From Streptomyces sp. NRRL B-24484 (GTDB lineage: Bacteria > Actinomycetota > Actinomycetes > Streptomycetales > Streptomycetaceae), in the NCBI RefSeq assembly GCF_000717715.1, contig NZ_JOAI01000005.1, positions 1-64,000 on the forward strand: DNA of 64,000 bases, written 5' to 3'. The notes beneath the pieces are model-generated. The model was not told where the DNA came from. It saw nothing but the letters and a program-made list of their open reading frames with translations, and did no database searches. This document shows positions 50,460 to 59,396 of this stretch, piece by piece. Within the stretch, counting starts at the first letter, position 1. Each line of letters begins with the position of its first letter. Made by a program: the position numbers and the translations under genes.

Positions 50460-51743
50460 TCAGCGCTGCCAGACCGCGACCCAGCCGACGTCCAGTCGGG
50501 CGGAGTCGGTGCCGGGCGGCGGCGCGGTCTGGAAGCCGACCGCCAGGTTGATCACGAGTTCCATCGCCACGTGCGGGATCGCGGCCGGTTCGGTGACCTT
50601 GAACCGCTGGACGCCGTCGACGTACCAGGTGACCGAGTCGGGCTGCCAGTCGACCGCGAAGACGTGGTAGCCGCCCGAGAAGTCGGCCGGACCGTAGCGG
50701 TTGCCGATGTGGGTGTCGCTGCCGTCGGCGGCCCGCCAGTGCAGGTTGGCGTCGACGAGCGAGGCGCTGTTGATGAACTCGGCGATGTCGATCTCGGGCG
50801 GGGTGCCGCGGGTGTCGGCGGGGATCAGCCAGAACGCCGGGAACATCCCCTCGGCCGCGGCGGGCACCTTGACGGCCGCCGCGAACCAGCCGTAGGTGAA
50901 GGTGTGCCGCGGCGCGCCGTTCCAGTGGTCGCGGCCGGTGCTGACCATGCCGGAGGTCCACGGGTAGGTCTTGCCGTCGGCGCCGTGGGTCGTCCGGCGC
51001 TCGGCGGTGAGGGTGAGGTCGCCGTTGCCGACGGAGACCTGGCCCGGCAGGTACCACTGGAGCTCGTGGTTCCCGGCGTTGGTGCAGCCGCCGTCGTTCC
51101 AGTCGTAACAGGTCGCCCAGTCCGCGGTGTTCAGGTGGGAGCCGGTGAAGTCGTCGTGGAACACCTGGTGCCAGGGCCCGGGCGCGGTGGGCGGGTCGGT
51201 CGCCCCCGGGGTGGCCGGCCCCTCCGCCTTCGCGCGCGACGCCGGGGAGCTCAGGGCCGTCGGGTCGGCGCAGGCGGTGGCGCCGGCCAGCACACAGGCG
51301 GCGACCAGCGCTCCGGCCCGCAGGGACGAACGGTTGTGCCGGCCCGACGACGGGGGCGGCGGCCCCTCCCGGGCGGAGCGGGTGGCCGGGTCGGGCGGCG
51401 GCATGCGCCGCGGGTAGGGCAGCACCAGCAGGGTGGTGAGGACGGCTAGCTCCACCAGCACCCGGCGGGCCGTGAAGGTGTGGGTGAGCAGCAGCGGGGC
51501 GGCGGCCAGGGCGGAGAGCACGGCGCTGCAGGCGACGGCGGGCACCAGGGCGGCCGTCGGCGCGTACCGGGAGCGCGCGGGCCAGCGGCAGCGCAGCACC
51601 AGGGCGGTGCCCGGGACGGCCAGCAGGGCGATCGCGGCGAGGACGGTGCGGACCCGGCCCGCGGGCAGCACGGTGGCCGCGGCCCCGGCCCAGGCGAGGC
51701 CGGCGAGCACGCACCGCACCGCCGGCCCGGCGAAGGTGTTCAC
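50460..51743 (-). CDS. GH16 glycoside hydrolase with multi-helix membrane N terminus
   Basis: A 427-residue protein. Four predicted helices (about 8-28, 32-50, 62-88, 93-110) and a fifth hydrophobic stretch with a lipobox-like end (LAGATAC, Cys158) come before a complete GH16 beta-jelly-roll (residues 188-427) with catalytic E317-I-D-I-A-E322. GH16 enzymes are normally secreted or lipid-anchored without such helices. It could trim or release the polysaccharide at the membrane. GTG 51743 overlaps the upstream stop (GTGA). Confidence 0.85.
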   Translation of the reverse strand: MNTFAGPAVRCVLAGLAWAGAAATVLPAGRVRTVLAAIALLAVPGTALVLRCRWPARSRYAPTAALVPAVACSAVLSALAAAPLLLTHTFTARRVLVELAVLTTLLVLPYPRRMPPPDPATRSAREGPPPPSSGRHNRSSLRAGALVAACVLAGATACADPTALSSPASRAKAEGPATPGATDPPTAPGPWHQVFHDDFTGSHLNTADWATCYDWNDGGCTNAGNHELQWYLPGQVSVGNGDLTLTAERRTTHGADGKTYPWTSGMVSTGRDHWNGAPRHTFTYGWFAAAVKVPAAAEGMFPAFWLIPADTRGTPPEIDIAEFINSASLVDANLHWRAADGSDTHIGNRYGPADFSGGYHVFAVDWQPDSVTWYVDGVQRFKVTEPAAIPHVAMELVINLAVGFQTAPPPGTDSARLDVGWVAVWQR

Positions 51744-53650
51744 GGCTGCCTCCCGGTGGGGTTCTGCTGGTTGCTGCCGCCCCCGGTGCCCCACGGCGGC
51801 GCGACCTCGCCGACGACGCCGGCGGACGGCGCGGTGTACTGGTAGACCACCGCGTCGGGGCTGGTGTAGACGGCCCGGAACTCCGGCGATCCGGCGGCGA
51901 GTTCGGCCAGCCGCCGGACGGTGTCCTCGGGCAGCGCCCCGGTCAGCCGGAGGGCCTCGGCCTGGGCGCGGGTGAGCACCAGGTACGACGGGCCGGGCAC
52001 CACGGGGACGGTCAGCTCGCGGCGCAGCAGCGGCAGCGGGTCGGCGAGCATGATGCGCTGCTCCTCCGCGGACAGCTGGCTGAGGATCACCCGGGTGCGG
52101 TCGTCGTAGTTGAACTCTCCGCCGGGGAGGTCGCCGGTGACGGAGACGATGCGGGTTCCCGACGGGGCGTCCGCGGTGACCTGCTTCAGGGCCGCGACCT
52201 CCTGCGGGCTGAAGTAGTTCATCGCCTCCTTGCTGTAGTAGTTGCCGAACATGCCGAGGGCGAGCGCGCCCGCCGCGACGGCGGCGAGGGCGCGGTGCAG
52301 GACGGGCCTCCGGCCGCTGCGCAGTACGACCGTGCCGGCCAGGAAGGCCGTCGCCGGCAGGACGAACAGGTAGGCGCGCAGGATCATCTCGCCGCCGTAG
52401 CTGTTGCCGAGCAGCAGCGGCAGCGGACCGAACAGCACGGCGATCAGGCCGGTGCGGCGGACCCAGCGCTGGGAGACGAGCGCGGCGACGGCTAGCAGGC
52501 CGAGCACCGCGCACATGCCGAGGGAGAGATGGGCGACCATCGCCTGGTCGGGTGCGATGGTGCCCAGCCTCAGCTGGCCCGGTGGGCGGACGTTGCTGTT
52601 GGTGGCGCTGAGGCCGGCGATCAGGCCGTTGGCGTTCTGCGCGAGGTAGGCGTGGGCGATCGTGTAGTCCCAGGCGAAGGTCATCGCGACGGCGGCGCCC
52701 AGCACCGGCAGGACCGTCCGCCGGTTGCGGCGCGGCAGGGCGAGCATGGCGAGGACGCTGATCGTCATGACGGGGGTCAGCGGGTGCGAGATCACGATGC
52801 CCGCGAGGACGACCACCGTCATGGCGTACCAGCCCAGCCAGGGGGTCCCGGCGGTGAGCGCGGTGGCCGTCGGCGGCCCCTCGGCGGCGGCCGCGGCGGC
52901 CCGCCGGAGGGCGGCGAGCCGGCCGAGCACCAGGGCGAGCAGCAGCACGAACAGCAGGAAGGCGAAGGCCTGCGGCGAGAAGTAGTCCTGGCCGACCCAG
53001 GAGACTGAGTAGAAGAGCCAGACCCCGCCCCAAACGAGTCGGCGGCTGTCGGTGAGCGCGCGGTAGAGCAGCAGCAGCGGGCCGAGCAGCAGCAGGTTGG
53101 CCAGCAGCGGGTACCAGGAGGCGTAGCCGAGCGCGGAGTGCAGGCCGGTGGCCCGCAGGAAGAGCACGTTCAGCTGGAAGAACCCGGGCCACTCGTTGTA
53201 GAGCTCCAGGCCGCCGGCGTCCGGCACGGTGCCGTTGTGCCGGAGCATGGCGTCGACCACCGCGATGTGCTTCCACGCCCAGGCGTAGCGCAGCGTGGGG
53301 TAGAGCACGCTCGGGGTGGCGTGGATCATCGTGATCAGCGCGACGACGTACGCGGCGCACCAGCCCTGCGGGATGCGCGGCTGGTACAGCACGGCGACGA
53401 AGCCGGCGAGCAGGACGGCGAAGCCGGCCCAGTAGGTCATCGGCAGGGCCTGGAGCAGCCCGAGGTCGCCCATCCGGTCGAGGCGGGTGCCGCGCAGCGC
53501 CAGCACCCACAGCGCGACGGCCAGCGGCAGCGCGCAGACGGTGAGCCGGGCGGCCGGGCCGCGTCCGCCGAACGCCCGGGCGAGCAGCGCCGCGGGCGGG
53601 CGTCGCCGCACCGGCGGGCGGCTCGCGTCGGCGATCTGCTGGTCGACCAT
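51740..53650 (-). CDS. Polytopic membrane protein, probable GT-C glycosyltransferase
   Basis: A 636-residue protein with about 12 helices, an Asp-containing first loop (TLRYAWAWKHIAVVDAMLRHNG) and a C-terminal extracytoplasmic domain after residue about 500. This is the layout of lipid-linked-sugar-dependent GT-C enzymes or polymerases. No exact family assignment is possible by eye. It overlaps the GH16 gene by 4 nt. Confidence 0.75.
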   Translation of the reverse strand: MVDQQIADASRPPVRRRPPAALLARAFGGRGPAARLTVCALPLAVALWVLALRGTRLDRMGDLGLLQALPMTYWAGFAVLLAGFVAVLYQPRIPQGWCAAYVVALITMIHATPSVLYPTLRYAWAWKHIAVVDAMLRHNGTVPDAGGLELYNEWPGFFQLNVLFLRATGLHSALGYASWYPLLANLLLLGPLLLLYRALTDSRRLVWGGVWLFYSVSWVGQDYFSPQAFAFLLFVLLLALVLGRLAALRRAAAAAAEGPPTATALTAGTPWLGWYAMTVVVLAGIVISHPLTPVMTISVLAMLALPRRNRRTVLPVLGAAVAMTFAWDYTIAHAYLAQNANGLIAGLSATNSNVRPPGQLRLGTIAPDQAMVAHLSLGMCAVLGLLAVAALVSQRWVRRTGLIAVLFGPLPLLLGNSYGGEMILRAYLFVLPATAFLAGTVVLRSGRRPVLHRALAAVAAGALALGMFGNYYSKEAMNYFSPQEVAALKQVTADAPSGTRIVSVTGDLPGGEFNYDDRTRVILSQLSAEEQRIMLADPLPLLRRELTVPVVPGPSYLVLTRAQAEALRLTGALPEDTVRRLAELAAGSPEFRAVYTSPDAVVYQYTAPSAGVVGEVAPPWGTGGGSNQQNPTGRQP

Positions 53651-53706
53651 TGGGGGGCCCTCTCCGGGCGGTTGGCGTTTCACGGGTGCGGGGCTCGGGT
53701 GCGGGG

Positions 53707-54519
53707 TCAGTCCTTGGGCGGACCCCCGACGGGTGCGCCGACGAACCGGGTGAACCGGCGGTAGGACCGCCAGCCGCGGGTGTAGAGGCTCTCCCGGATC
53801 GGGCCGACCCGGCTGCCGCGGCCGGCCGTCCAGTCGTCGAAGACGCTGTCCGGGGTGTCGCTGCGGACCATCAGCCGGCAGATCCGCATCGGGTCGTCGG
53901 TGGCGGAGCTGAACTTGTTCTCGACCGCGGTCGCCGAGGTCCAGCCCGCGGCGCGGACCTGGCGGCGGACGGCGGGGCTGGAGTAGCCGTGCGGGTAGGC
54001 GAAGGCGGTCGCGGGGTGGCCGATGGCGTCCTCCAGCCGCTTCTTGCTTCCGACGATCTCGTCGGTGCGGCGCTGGCCGTAGACGGTGTCGAGCTGGGCG
54101 TGCGTCTGGGAGTGGCCGCCGATCTCCACGCCGACCGCGTCGAGGGTGCCGACCTGCCGCCAGTTGAGCATGCGCGATTCGGGCAGCAGGCTGCCGGTGG
54201 GCTCGCCGCCGGGCGGGTGGATGGCGCCGACCGTCACGTAGAGGGTGGCGGGCAGGCCGCGCTCGGTGAGGATCGGGGCGACCGTCCAGTAGAAGTCGGC
54301 GAAGCCGTCGTCGAAGGTGAGCACCGCGGCGTTGGCCGGCAGGGCGGGCCCGCCGTGCAGCGCGGCGACCAGCCGGCGCAGCGGGACGACCGTCAGGCCG
54401 GCGTCGGCGATCCGGTCGAGCTGTTCCCGGAACGTCTTCGGGGAGACCGTGTAGGGCGCGATCCAGTCCGGCGGGTCCTCCGCGACGGAGTGGTACAGGA
54501 AGACGGGGACGGCTCTCAT
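53707..54519 (-). CDS. Polysaccharide deacetylase (NodB/CE4)
   Basis: A 270-residue carbohydrate esterase 4 with motif 1 LTFDDGFADFY, motif 2 HSQTHAQL and motif 3 AYPHGYSS. It removes acetyl from N-acetylhexosamine residues. There is no signal peptide, so it may act inside the cell or on the membrane face. ATG 54519 overlaps the preceding GT2 stop (ATGA). Confidence 0.9.
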   Translation of the reverse strand: MRAVPVFLYHSVAEDPPDWIAPYTVSPKTFREQLDRIADAGLTVVPLRRLVAALHGGPALPANAAVLTFDDGFADFYWTVAPILTERGLPATLYVTVGAIHPPGGEPTGSLLPESRMLNWRQVGTLDAVGVEIGGHSQTHAQLDTVYGQRRTDEIVGSKKRLEDAIGHPATAFAYPHGYSSPAVRRQVRAAGWTSATAVENKFSSATDDPMRICRLMVRSDTPDSVFDDWTAGRGSRVGPIRESLYTRGWRSYRRFTRFVGAPVGGPPKD

Positions 54520-55487
54520 CGCGGGCTCCTCGCCGGCCGGAGGGTCGGCACGGACGGCCGGGACAGCAGGAGGGCTGCACGGCCCACGGTGTAGCCGAGC
54601 ACGGTGATCCCGGCCCCGGCGCAGAGCGCGCCCGCGGAGCGCAGGTCGGCCCGGCGCAGGTGGCGCATCACGGCCGTCGGCAGGGTGTGCCGCAGGTAGC
54701 GGCGCTCGGAGGCCAGCGCGGGGCGCGGTCCGCTGTGCCGGGCGACGACGGCCTTGGAGCGGCCCTCGGCGTAGCAGCGGGCCCGGAAGTACGCCCAGGT
54801 GGCCCGGCCCGGCGGGACGTGGTGGTGGACGACGGCGGCCGGGTCGTAGCGCAGCTGCGCCTGCGGGTGGCGGGCGGCCAGCCGGAGGCAGAACTCGGTC
54901 TCCTCGCAGCCGACCGGGCGGGTGCCGACCCGGCCGAGGTCGAGCCGGAAGCCTCCGGCGGAGACGGCCTCGGCGCGCCGGAAGGACATGTTGGCGCCGG
55001 TGAAGTTGCGGATCGCCGCGGGCCGGTCCGGCAGGCCGCGGTAGGAGCAGCCGACCACCCAGTCGAACTCGCCGGGGAACCAGGCGGGCCGGCCGGTCTC
55101 CCAGCGCGGCCGGACGTACCCGCCGACGCCGAGCACCGCGGGGTCGCGGTAGCCGGCGAGCAGGCGGTCGGCCCAGTCGGGTGCGGCCACCGCGTCGTCG
55201 TCGAGGAAGGCGACCACGTCGCCGTGGACCGCGCGGACCCCGGTGTTCCGTGCGCCGGAAAGGCCGCGGCGCTGCTCGTTGGGGAGGACCCGGACGTCCG
55301 GCCAGTGCCGTCCGGCCCGACGGGCGAGCTCGGGGCAGTGGTCGACGACCAGGACGAGTTCCTCGGGCGGCCGGCGCTGGCCGCGGACGGAGTCCACGGC
55401 GGCGCACAGGTCGTCCCAGCGGTCCAGGGTGTAGGCGCAGATGACGACGGACAGGGTGGTCCGCGCTTCGGGCGGGGCGGTGCTCAT
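54516..55487 (-). CDS. GT2 family glycosyltransferase
   Basis: A 323-residue GT-A fold enzyme (TLSVVICAYTLDRWDDL; VAFLDDDAVAAPDWAD; NFTGANMSFRRAEAV; EETEFCLRL). A weak hydrophobic segment near the C terminus may touch the membrane. GGAGG precedes ATG 55487, which overlaps the flippase stop. Confidence 0.9.
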   Translation of the reverse strand: MSTAPPEARTTLSVVICAYTLDRWDDLCAAVDSVRGQRRPPEELVLVVDHCPELARRAGRHWPDVRVLPNEQRRGLSGARNTGVRAVHGDVVAFLDDDAVAAPDWADRLLAGYRDPAVLGVGGYVRPRWETGRPAWFPGEFDWVVGCSYRGLPDRPAAIRNFTGANMSFRRAEAVSAGGFRLDLGRVGTRPVGCEETEFCLRLAARHPQAQLRYDPAAVVHHHVPPGRATWAYFRARCYAEGRSKAVVARHSGPRPALASERRYLRHTLPTAVMRHLRRADLRSAGALCAGAGITVLGYTVGRAALLLSRPSVPTLRPARSPR

Positions 55488-56860
55488 GCCGTCCTCCTTT
55501 CGGGCGCCTTCATCCAGCGTGGCATTGTCAGCAGCAACGGCACGGCGACGGCGCAGCAGGCGAGCAGCCAGGCGAGGCCGACCCCGGTGAGTCCGTACAC
55601 CGGGAGCAGCACGGCGGTGAGGCCGATGACCAGGACGCAGTGGGCGACCTGGAGGCCGATCAGCCGCCGCAGGTTGCGGCGGACCCGCGCGACGTCGATG
55701 GCGACGGTGATCAGGACGGTCGGCAGCGAGGCGACCGCCATCAGCCGGAGCACCGGGGTGCCGTGCGCGGCGTAGTCGGGGCCGAAGAGGCCGAGGATCC
55801 AGGGCGCGGCGGCGACCACGACGGCGGTCGCGGCGGCGACCAGCAGTCCGGCGTGGCGGAGCATCCGCCGGGCGAGCTCGGGCAGCCGGTCGGGCCGGTG
55901 GGCGCCCTCGACGACGAGGGAGGCGCCCATGCTGAAGACCGCGATGTCGAAGGTGTCGGCGATGATCCAGGCCAGCGAGTAGTAGGCGTTCTGGGCCGCG
56001 CCGAGCTGGGCGAGCACGATCAGCGGCAGCACGGCGTAGGTGGTGATGCTGGCGAGCTTGCCGAGGTAGTCGGCGGTGGCGTAGCGCATCACCCGGCGCG
56101 GCACGGGTGCGCCGGTGCGGTCGGCGCGCTGGTGGGCGGGGATGGCCCGGCGGAACAGCACGGAGTTGGTGACGACGATCGACAGCAGCAGGGCGACGGC
56201 CCAGGAGGTGAGGATGCCGGTGCCGACGGCGAGGGCCGCGCAGACCGCGAGGGCGGCGGCCTTGGCGGCGGCGAAGAGCATGTTCTCGCCGAGCACCCAG
56301 CCGGTGCGGCGCAGGCCGGTGAGCGCGCCGTCCTGCAGGTCGAAGATCGAGTAGCCGGCGGTGGCGACGACGAAGGCGGCGGCGAGCAGCGGCGAGCGCA
56401 GGAAGTCCAGGCTTGGGGCGACGACCGGGATCAGCAGCAGGAAGCCGCAGGCGGCGAGGGCGCTGAGCCCGCCGCTGATGGCGTAGCACCGCAGCACCAG
56501 CCGCCGGGTGTGCCGGCCGGCCCGGGGGACGAAGCGGACGAGGACGTCGCCGAGGTTGAACCGGCCGACGCCGGACATCAGGGCGGCCACCGACAGCGCC
56601 GCGTAGCTGGTTCCGACGGTCTCCGCGCTGTACCAGCGGGTCGCGAAGATCCAGAACAGTGAGCCCAGCGCGGCCGAGAGCACCGCGCTGGCGGCCAGGA
56701 TGTGCCCGTTGCGCAGCAGCGGCTCGCCGGCCGTCCGGCGGGTGACGGCCCGGACGCGGGCGCGCAGCAGCGCGGCGTACGAGCACTCGCAGGGCAGCGG
56801 CAGCGGGCACGAGCACGGGCGGGCGGCCGTGGTGCGGCGGGAGACGAATTCGGTGATCAC
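55484..56860 (-). CDS. Wzx-like polysaccharide flippase
   Basis: A 458-residue MATE/MOP-superfamily exporter with about 12-14 helices (NGHILAASAVLSAALGSLFW; DYLGKLASITTYAVLPLIVL; LFGPDYAAHGTPVLRLMAV). It would flip lipid-linked repeat units. The N-tail before helix 1 has an odd CSCPLPLPCEC segment. GTG 56860 overlaps the upstream glycosyltransferase stop (GTGA), which favours this start over later ones. Confidence 0.88.
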   Translation of the reverse strand: MITEFVSRRTTAARPCSCPLPLPCECSYAALLRARVRAVTRRTAGEPLLRNGHILAASAVLSAALGSLFWIFATRWYSAETVGTSYAALSVAALMSGVGRFNLGDVLVRFVPRAGRHTRRLVLRCYAISGGLSALAACGFLLLIPVVAPSLDFLRSPLLAAAFVVATAGYSIFDLQDGALTGLRRTGWVLGENMLFAAAKAAALAVCAALAVGTGILTSWAVALLLSIVVTNSVLFRRAIPAHQRADRTGAPVPRRVMRYATADYLGKLASITTYAVLPLIVLAQLGAAQNAYYSLAWIIADTFDIAVFSMGASLVVEGAHRPDRLPELARRMLRHAGLLVAAATAVVVAAAPWILGLFGPDYAAHGTPVLRLMAVASLPTVLITVAIDVARVRRNLRRLIGLQVAHCVLVIGLTAVLLPVYGLTGVGLAWLLACCAVAVPLLLTMPRWMKAPERRTA

Positions 56861-58080
56861 GGCCGGATCCCGGCGGGCAGGGTCCGCTGGCGCCCGCGGC
56901 TGTAGAGGTAGCTGAGCGGCCCGACCAGCAGCCCGCGGCGGTGCAGCCGGACGAGTTCGCGCGGGGACGGGGCGCCGGTGCGGCGGCGTCCGGGGGCCAT
57001 CGGCAGCGCCTTCGGCAGGCCGCGGAGGAGGTCGGCGAGCAGCGCGGGGCGCTGGACGACGGCGGCGGCCAGGTAGGCGCCGTAGCCGACGCCGAAGCCG
57101 TACACCTGGGAGCGCAGCGCGGCCGGGGTGCGGCGGTGGCGGTGCCACACCAGCGCGTCGGGCGCGTAGGCGACCAGGCGGCCGGTGGTGAGTACCCGCA
57201 GGAAGGCGAGCAGGTCCTCGCCGCCGCGGGTCGGCGTGCCGGCGCCGGTGGCCCGGTCGAAGCCGCCGATGGCCCGCAGTGCGTCCGTCCGGAAGGCCAT
57301 GTTGGCGCCCGTGCCGAAGCGGCTGACCGTGTACGGGACGGGCGGGTCGCCGCCCTGGTCGGCGAGCGACCAGGTGCGCGGGGCGAAGCCGCGGGAGAAC
57401 CCGCAGTGGCGTTCGAAGGCCGCCTGGGAGGGGGTGTCCAGCTCGGCGGGCAGGACGAGGCCGGTGACGCAGCCGATCCTGCGGTCGCTGCGGAAGGTCG
57501 CCAGCAGGGCGTGCAGCCAGCCGGGGTCGGGCAGGGCGTCGTCGTCGGTGAAGGCGCACACCTCTCCGGTGGCGGCGGCGAGGCCGGTGTTGCGGGCCCG
57601 CGCCAGGCCGGGCACCGGTTCGCGCAGGTAGCGGATCCGGTCGCCGTAGCGGTCGCGGACCAGGTCGTGGGTGGTCAGGTCGGTGGGCGCGTTGTCGACC
57701 AGCAGCAGCTCGGCGCCGGCGGGTGCGGCCCGCAGCAGCGCGTCCAGGCAGCGCGGCAGCAGTTCGGTGCGGTCGCGGGTGCAGATGATCACGGTGAGCG
57801 TGGGCAGCGGGGCCGCCGCGGGCGGTGGCGCGTCGGGGGTGGCGCCGAGGGCGGTGCCGGCGGCGAGCAGGGCAGCCCGCAGACCGGGGCTGTCGCCGGG
57901 GGACGCGGTCGCGGTCACCAGGCCGAGCGGTCGGCCGTGGCGTCTGACCAGGGCAAGGACGGGGCCGCCGATCGGCGGTGGGGCTGCGGCACCGCCGGGG
58001 AGCCGCAGCTCCATCGGGTGCGCGAGGTCGAGGTCGACGATCGCGGCCGGCGGGTCGGGCAGCGCGGTGGCGGCGGTCAT
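56857..58080 (-). CDS. GT2 glycosyltransferase with extra N-terminal domain (copy 2)
   Basis: A 407-residue enzyme. Residues 1-85 form a small domain (IVDLDLAHPMELRLPGG; VLALVRRHGRPLGLV) that is shared with the next gene upstream and is not part of the GT-A fold. The GT2 domain follows (LTVIICTRDRTELLPRCL; CAFTDDDALPDPGW; GTGANMAFRTDALR). ATG 58080 has GGAGAG at good spacing; GTG 58089, which overlaps the upstream stop, is the alternative. Confidence 0.88.
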   Translation of the reverse strand: MTAATALPDPPAAIVDLDLAHPMELRLPGGAAAPPPIGGPVLALVRRHGRPLGLVTATASPGDSPGLRAALLAAGTALGATPDAPPPAAAPLPTLTVIICTRDRTELLPRCLDALLRAAPAGAELLLVDNAPTDLTTHDLVRDRYGDRIRYLREPVPGLARARNTGLAAATGEVCAFTDDDALPDPGWLHALLATFRSDRRIGCVTGLVLPAELDTPSQAAFERHCGFSRGFAPRTWSLADQGGDPPVPYTVSRFGTGANMAFRTDALRAIGGFDRATGAGTPTRGGEDLLAFLRVLTTGRLVAYAPDALVWHRHRRTPAALRSQVYGFGVGYGAYLAAAVVQRPALLADLLRGLPKALPMAPGRRRTGAPSPRELVRLHRRGLLVGPLSYLYSRGRQRTLPAGIRP

Positions 58081-58085
58081 GGTGA

Positions 58086-59396
58086 TCACTCTCCGGTTCG
58101 GGCGCCGCGCTGGTGCCAGACGGTGTAAAGGTAGGTGAAGGGGCCGTAGAGCAGGCCCTGGAACTCCCGCCGGCCGAGGCCCGGCACCGGCTCGGGCCCG
58201 CAGCCCTCGGTGGCGCGCCGGCGGTGGACGGCCTGCCAGCGCCACAGGCCCTGCGGCAGGCGGCGGATCAGGTCGGCGAGGACGTCGGGCCGGTGGGCGA
58301 CCGCGGCGGTCAGGTAGGCCCCGAAGCCGACGCCGAAGTTGAAGATCTGCCGGGACAGCGCCTCGTCGGTGCGCGGGTGGCGGTGCCACACGATGGCGTC
58401 CGGCTGGTAGGCGATGTCGTGGCCGCCGTTGTAGACGGAGAAGAAGGCGTAGAGCTCCTCGCCGCCGCGGGCGGGGGTGCCGGCGCCGGTGGCCGGGTCG
58501 AAGCCGCCGACGGCGCGCAGCAGGTCGGTGCGGAAGGCCATGTTGGCGCCGGAGCCGAAGCGGCCGACGGAGTAGCGCAGCAGCGGGTCGGCGTCCTTCT
58601 CGCGCAGCGACCAGCTGCGGGCGGCGAAGCCGCGGGAGTATCCGCCGTAGCGCTCCAGGACGGCCTGGGCGGCGGTGTCGAGTTCGGCGGGCAGCACCAG
58701 GCCGGTGACGCAGCCGATCCGGTCGTCGGCCCGGAAGGGTTCGGCGAGCGCGGCGACCCAGCCCCGGTCGATCACGAGGTCGTCGTCGGCGAAGGCGCAG
58801 ACGTCGCCGCGGGCTGCGGCGAGTCCGGCGTTCCGGGCCCGGGCGAGGCCCGGGAGCGGCTCGCAGACGTAGCGGACCTGGTCGGCGAAGCACGTGTCGA
58901 TCAGGTCGCGGGTGGCGGTGCCGACCGGCGCGTTGTCGACCACGACCACCTCGACGTACGGGTAGTCGGTGCGCAGCAGGGAGTCGAGGCAGGTGCGGAG
59001 CGACTCCGGCCGGTTGCGGGTGCAGACCACCACGGTGACGGTCGGCGAGTCCGCGGGCACCCGCGGCGGCCCGGTCCGGCGGGGACGCGCCGCGGGTGTC
59101 GCGGTGGACAGGGCGGGAACGCGCAGTTCCCGGTGGGCGGCTTCGACCAGCGCCCGGCGCAGCGTGGCGGGATCGCCTGCCGTGCCGGTGGCGTGGACCA
59201 ACCCGAGCGGGTGTCCGTGCAGCCGCACCAACGCCAACACGCGGCCGTCCGGGTCGACGGGGCCGAGACCGCCGGGCGCGTGCAGCCTCCCGGGCTCGTC
59301 CAGGTCCAGCTCGACCACCCGGACGGGGGTGTAGAGCGATTCGCGGGCGACTGGGCGCGGGCAGGCTGCCGGGGTGCGCCGGTCGTAGCCATCCAT
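58086..59396 (-). CDS. GT2 glycosyltransferase with extra N-terminal domain (copy 1)
   Basis: A 436-residue paralogue of the next gene: N-terminal domain (VVELDLDEPGRLHAPGG; VLALVRLHGHPLGLVHA), then GT2 (VTVVVCTRNRPESLRTCLDS; CAFADDDLVIDRGW; GSGANMAFRTDLLRAVGG). The tail LLYGPFTYLYTVWHQ is also conserved between the copies. Its ATG overlaps the preceding stop by 1 nt (TGATG). Confidence 0.9.
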   Translation of the reverse strand: MDGYDRRTPAACPRPVARESLYTPVRVVELDLDEPGRLHAPGGLGPVDPDGRVLALVRLHGHPLGLVHATGTAGDPATLRRALVEAAHRELRVPALSTATPAARPRRTGPPRVPADSPTVTVVVCTRNRPESLRTCLDSLLRTDYPYVEVVVVDNAPVGTATRDLIDTCFADQVRYVCEPLPGLARARNAGLAAARGDVCAFADDDLVIDRGWVAALAEPFRADDRIGCVTGLVLPAELDTAAQAVLERYGGYSRGFAARSWSLREKDADPLLRYSVGRFGSGANMAFRTDLLRAVGGFDPATGAGTPARGGEELYAFFSVYNGGHDIAYQPDAIVWHRHPRTDEALSRQIFNFGVGFGAYLTAAVAHRPDVLADLIRRLPQGLWRWQAVHRRRATEGCGPEPVPGLGRREFQGLLYGPFTYLYTVWHQRGARTGE

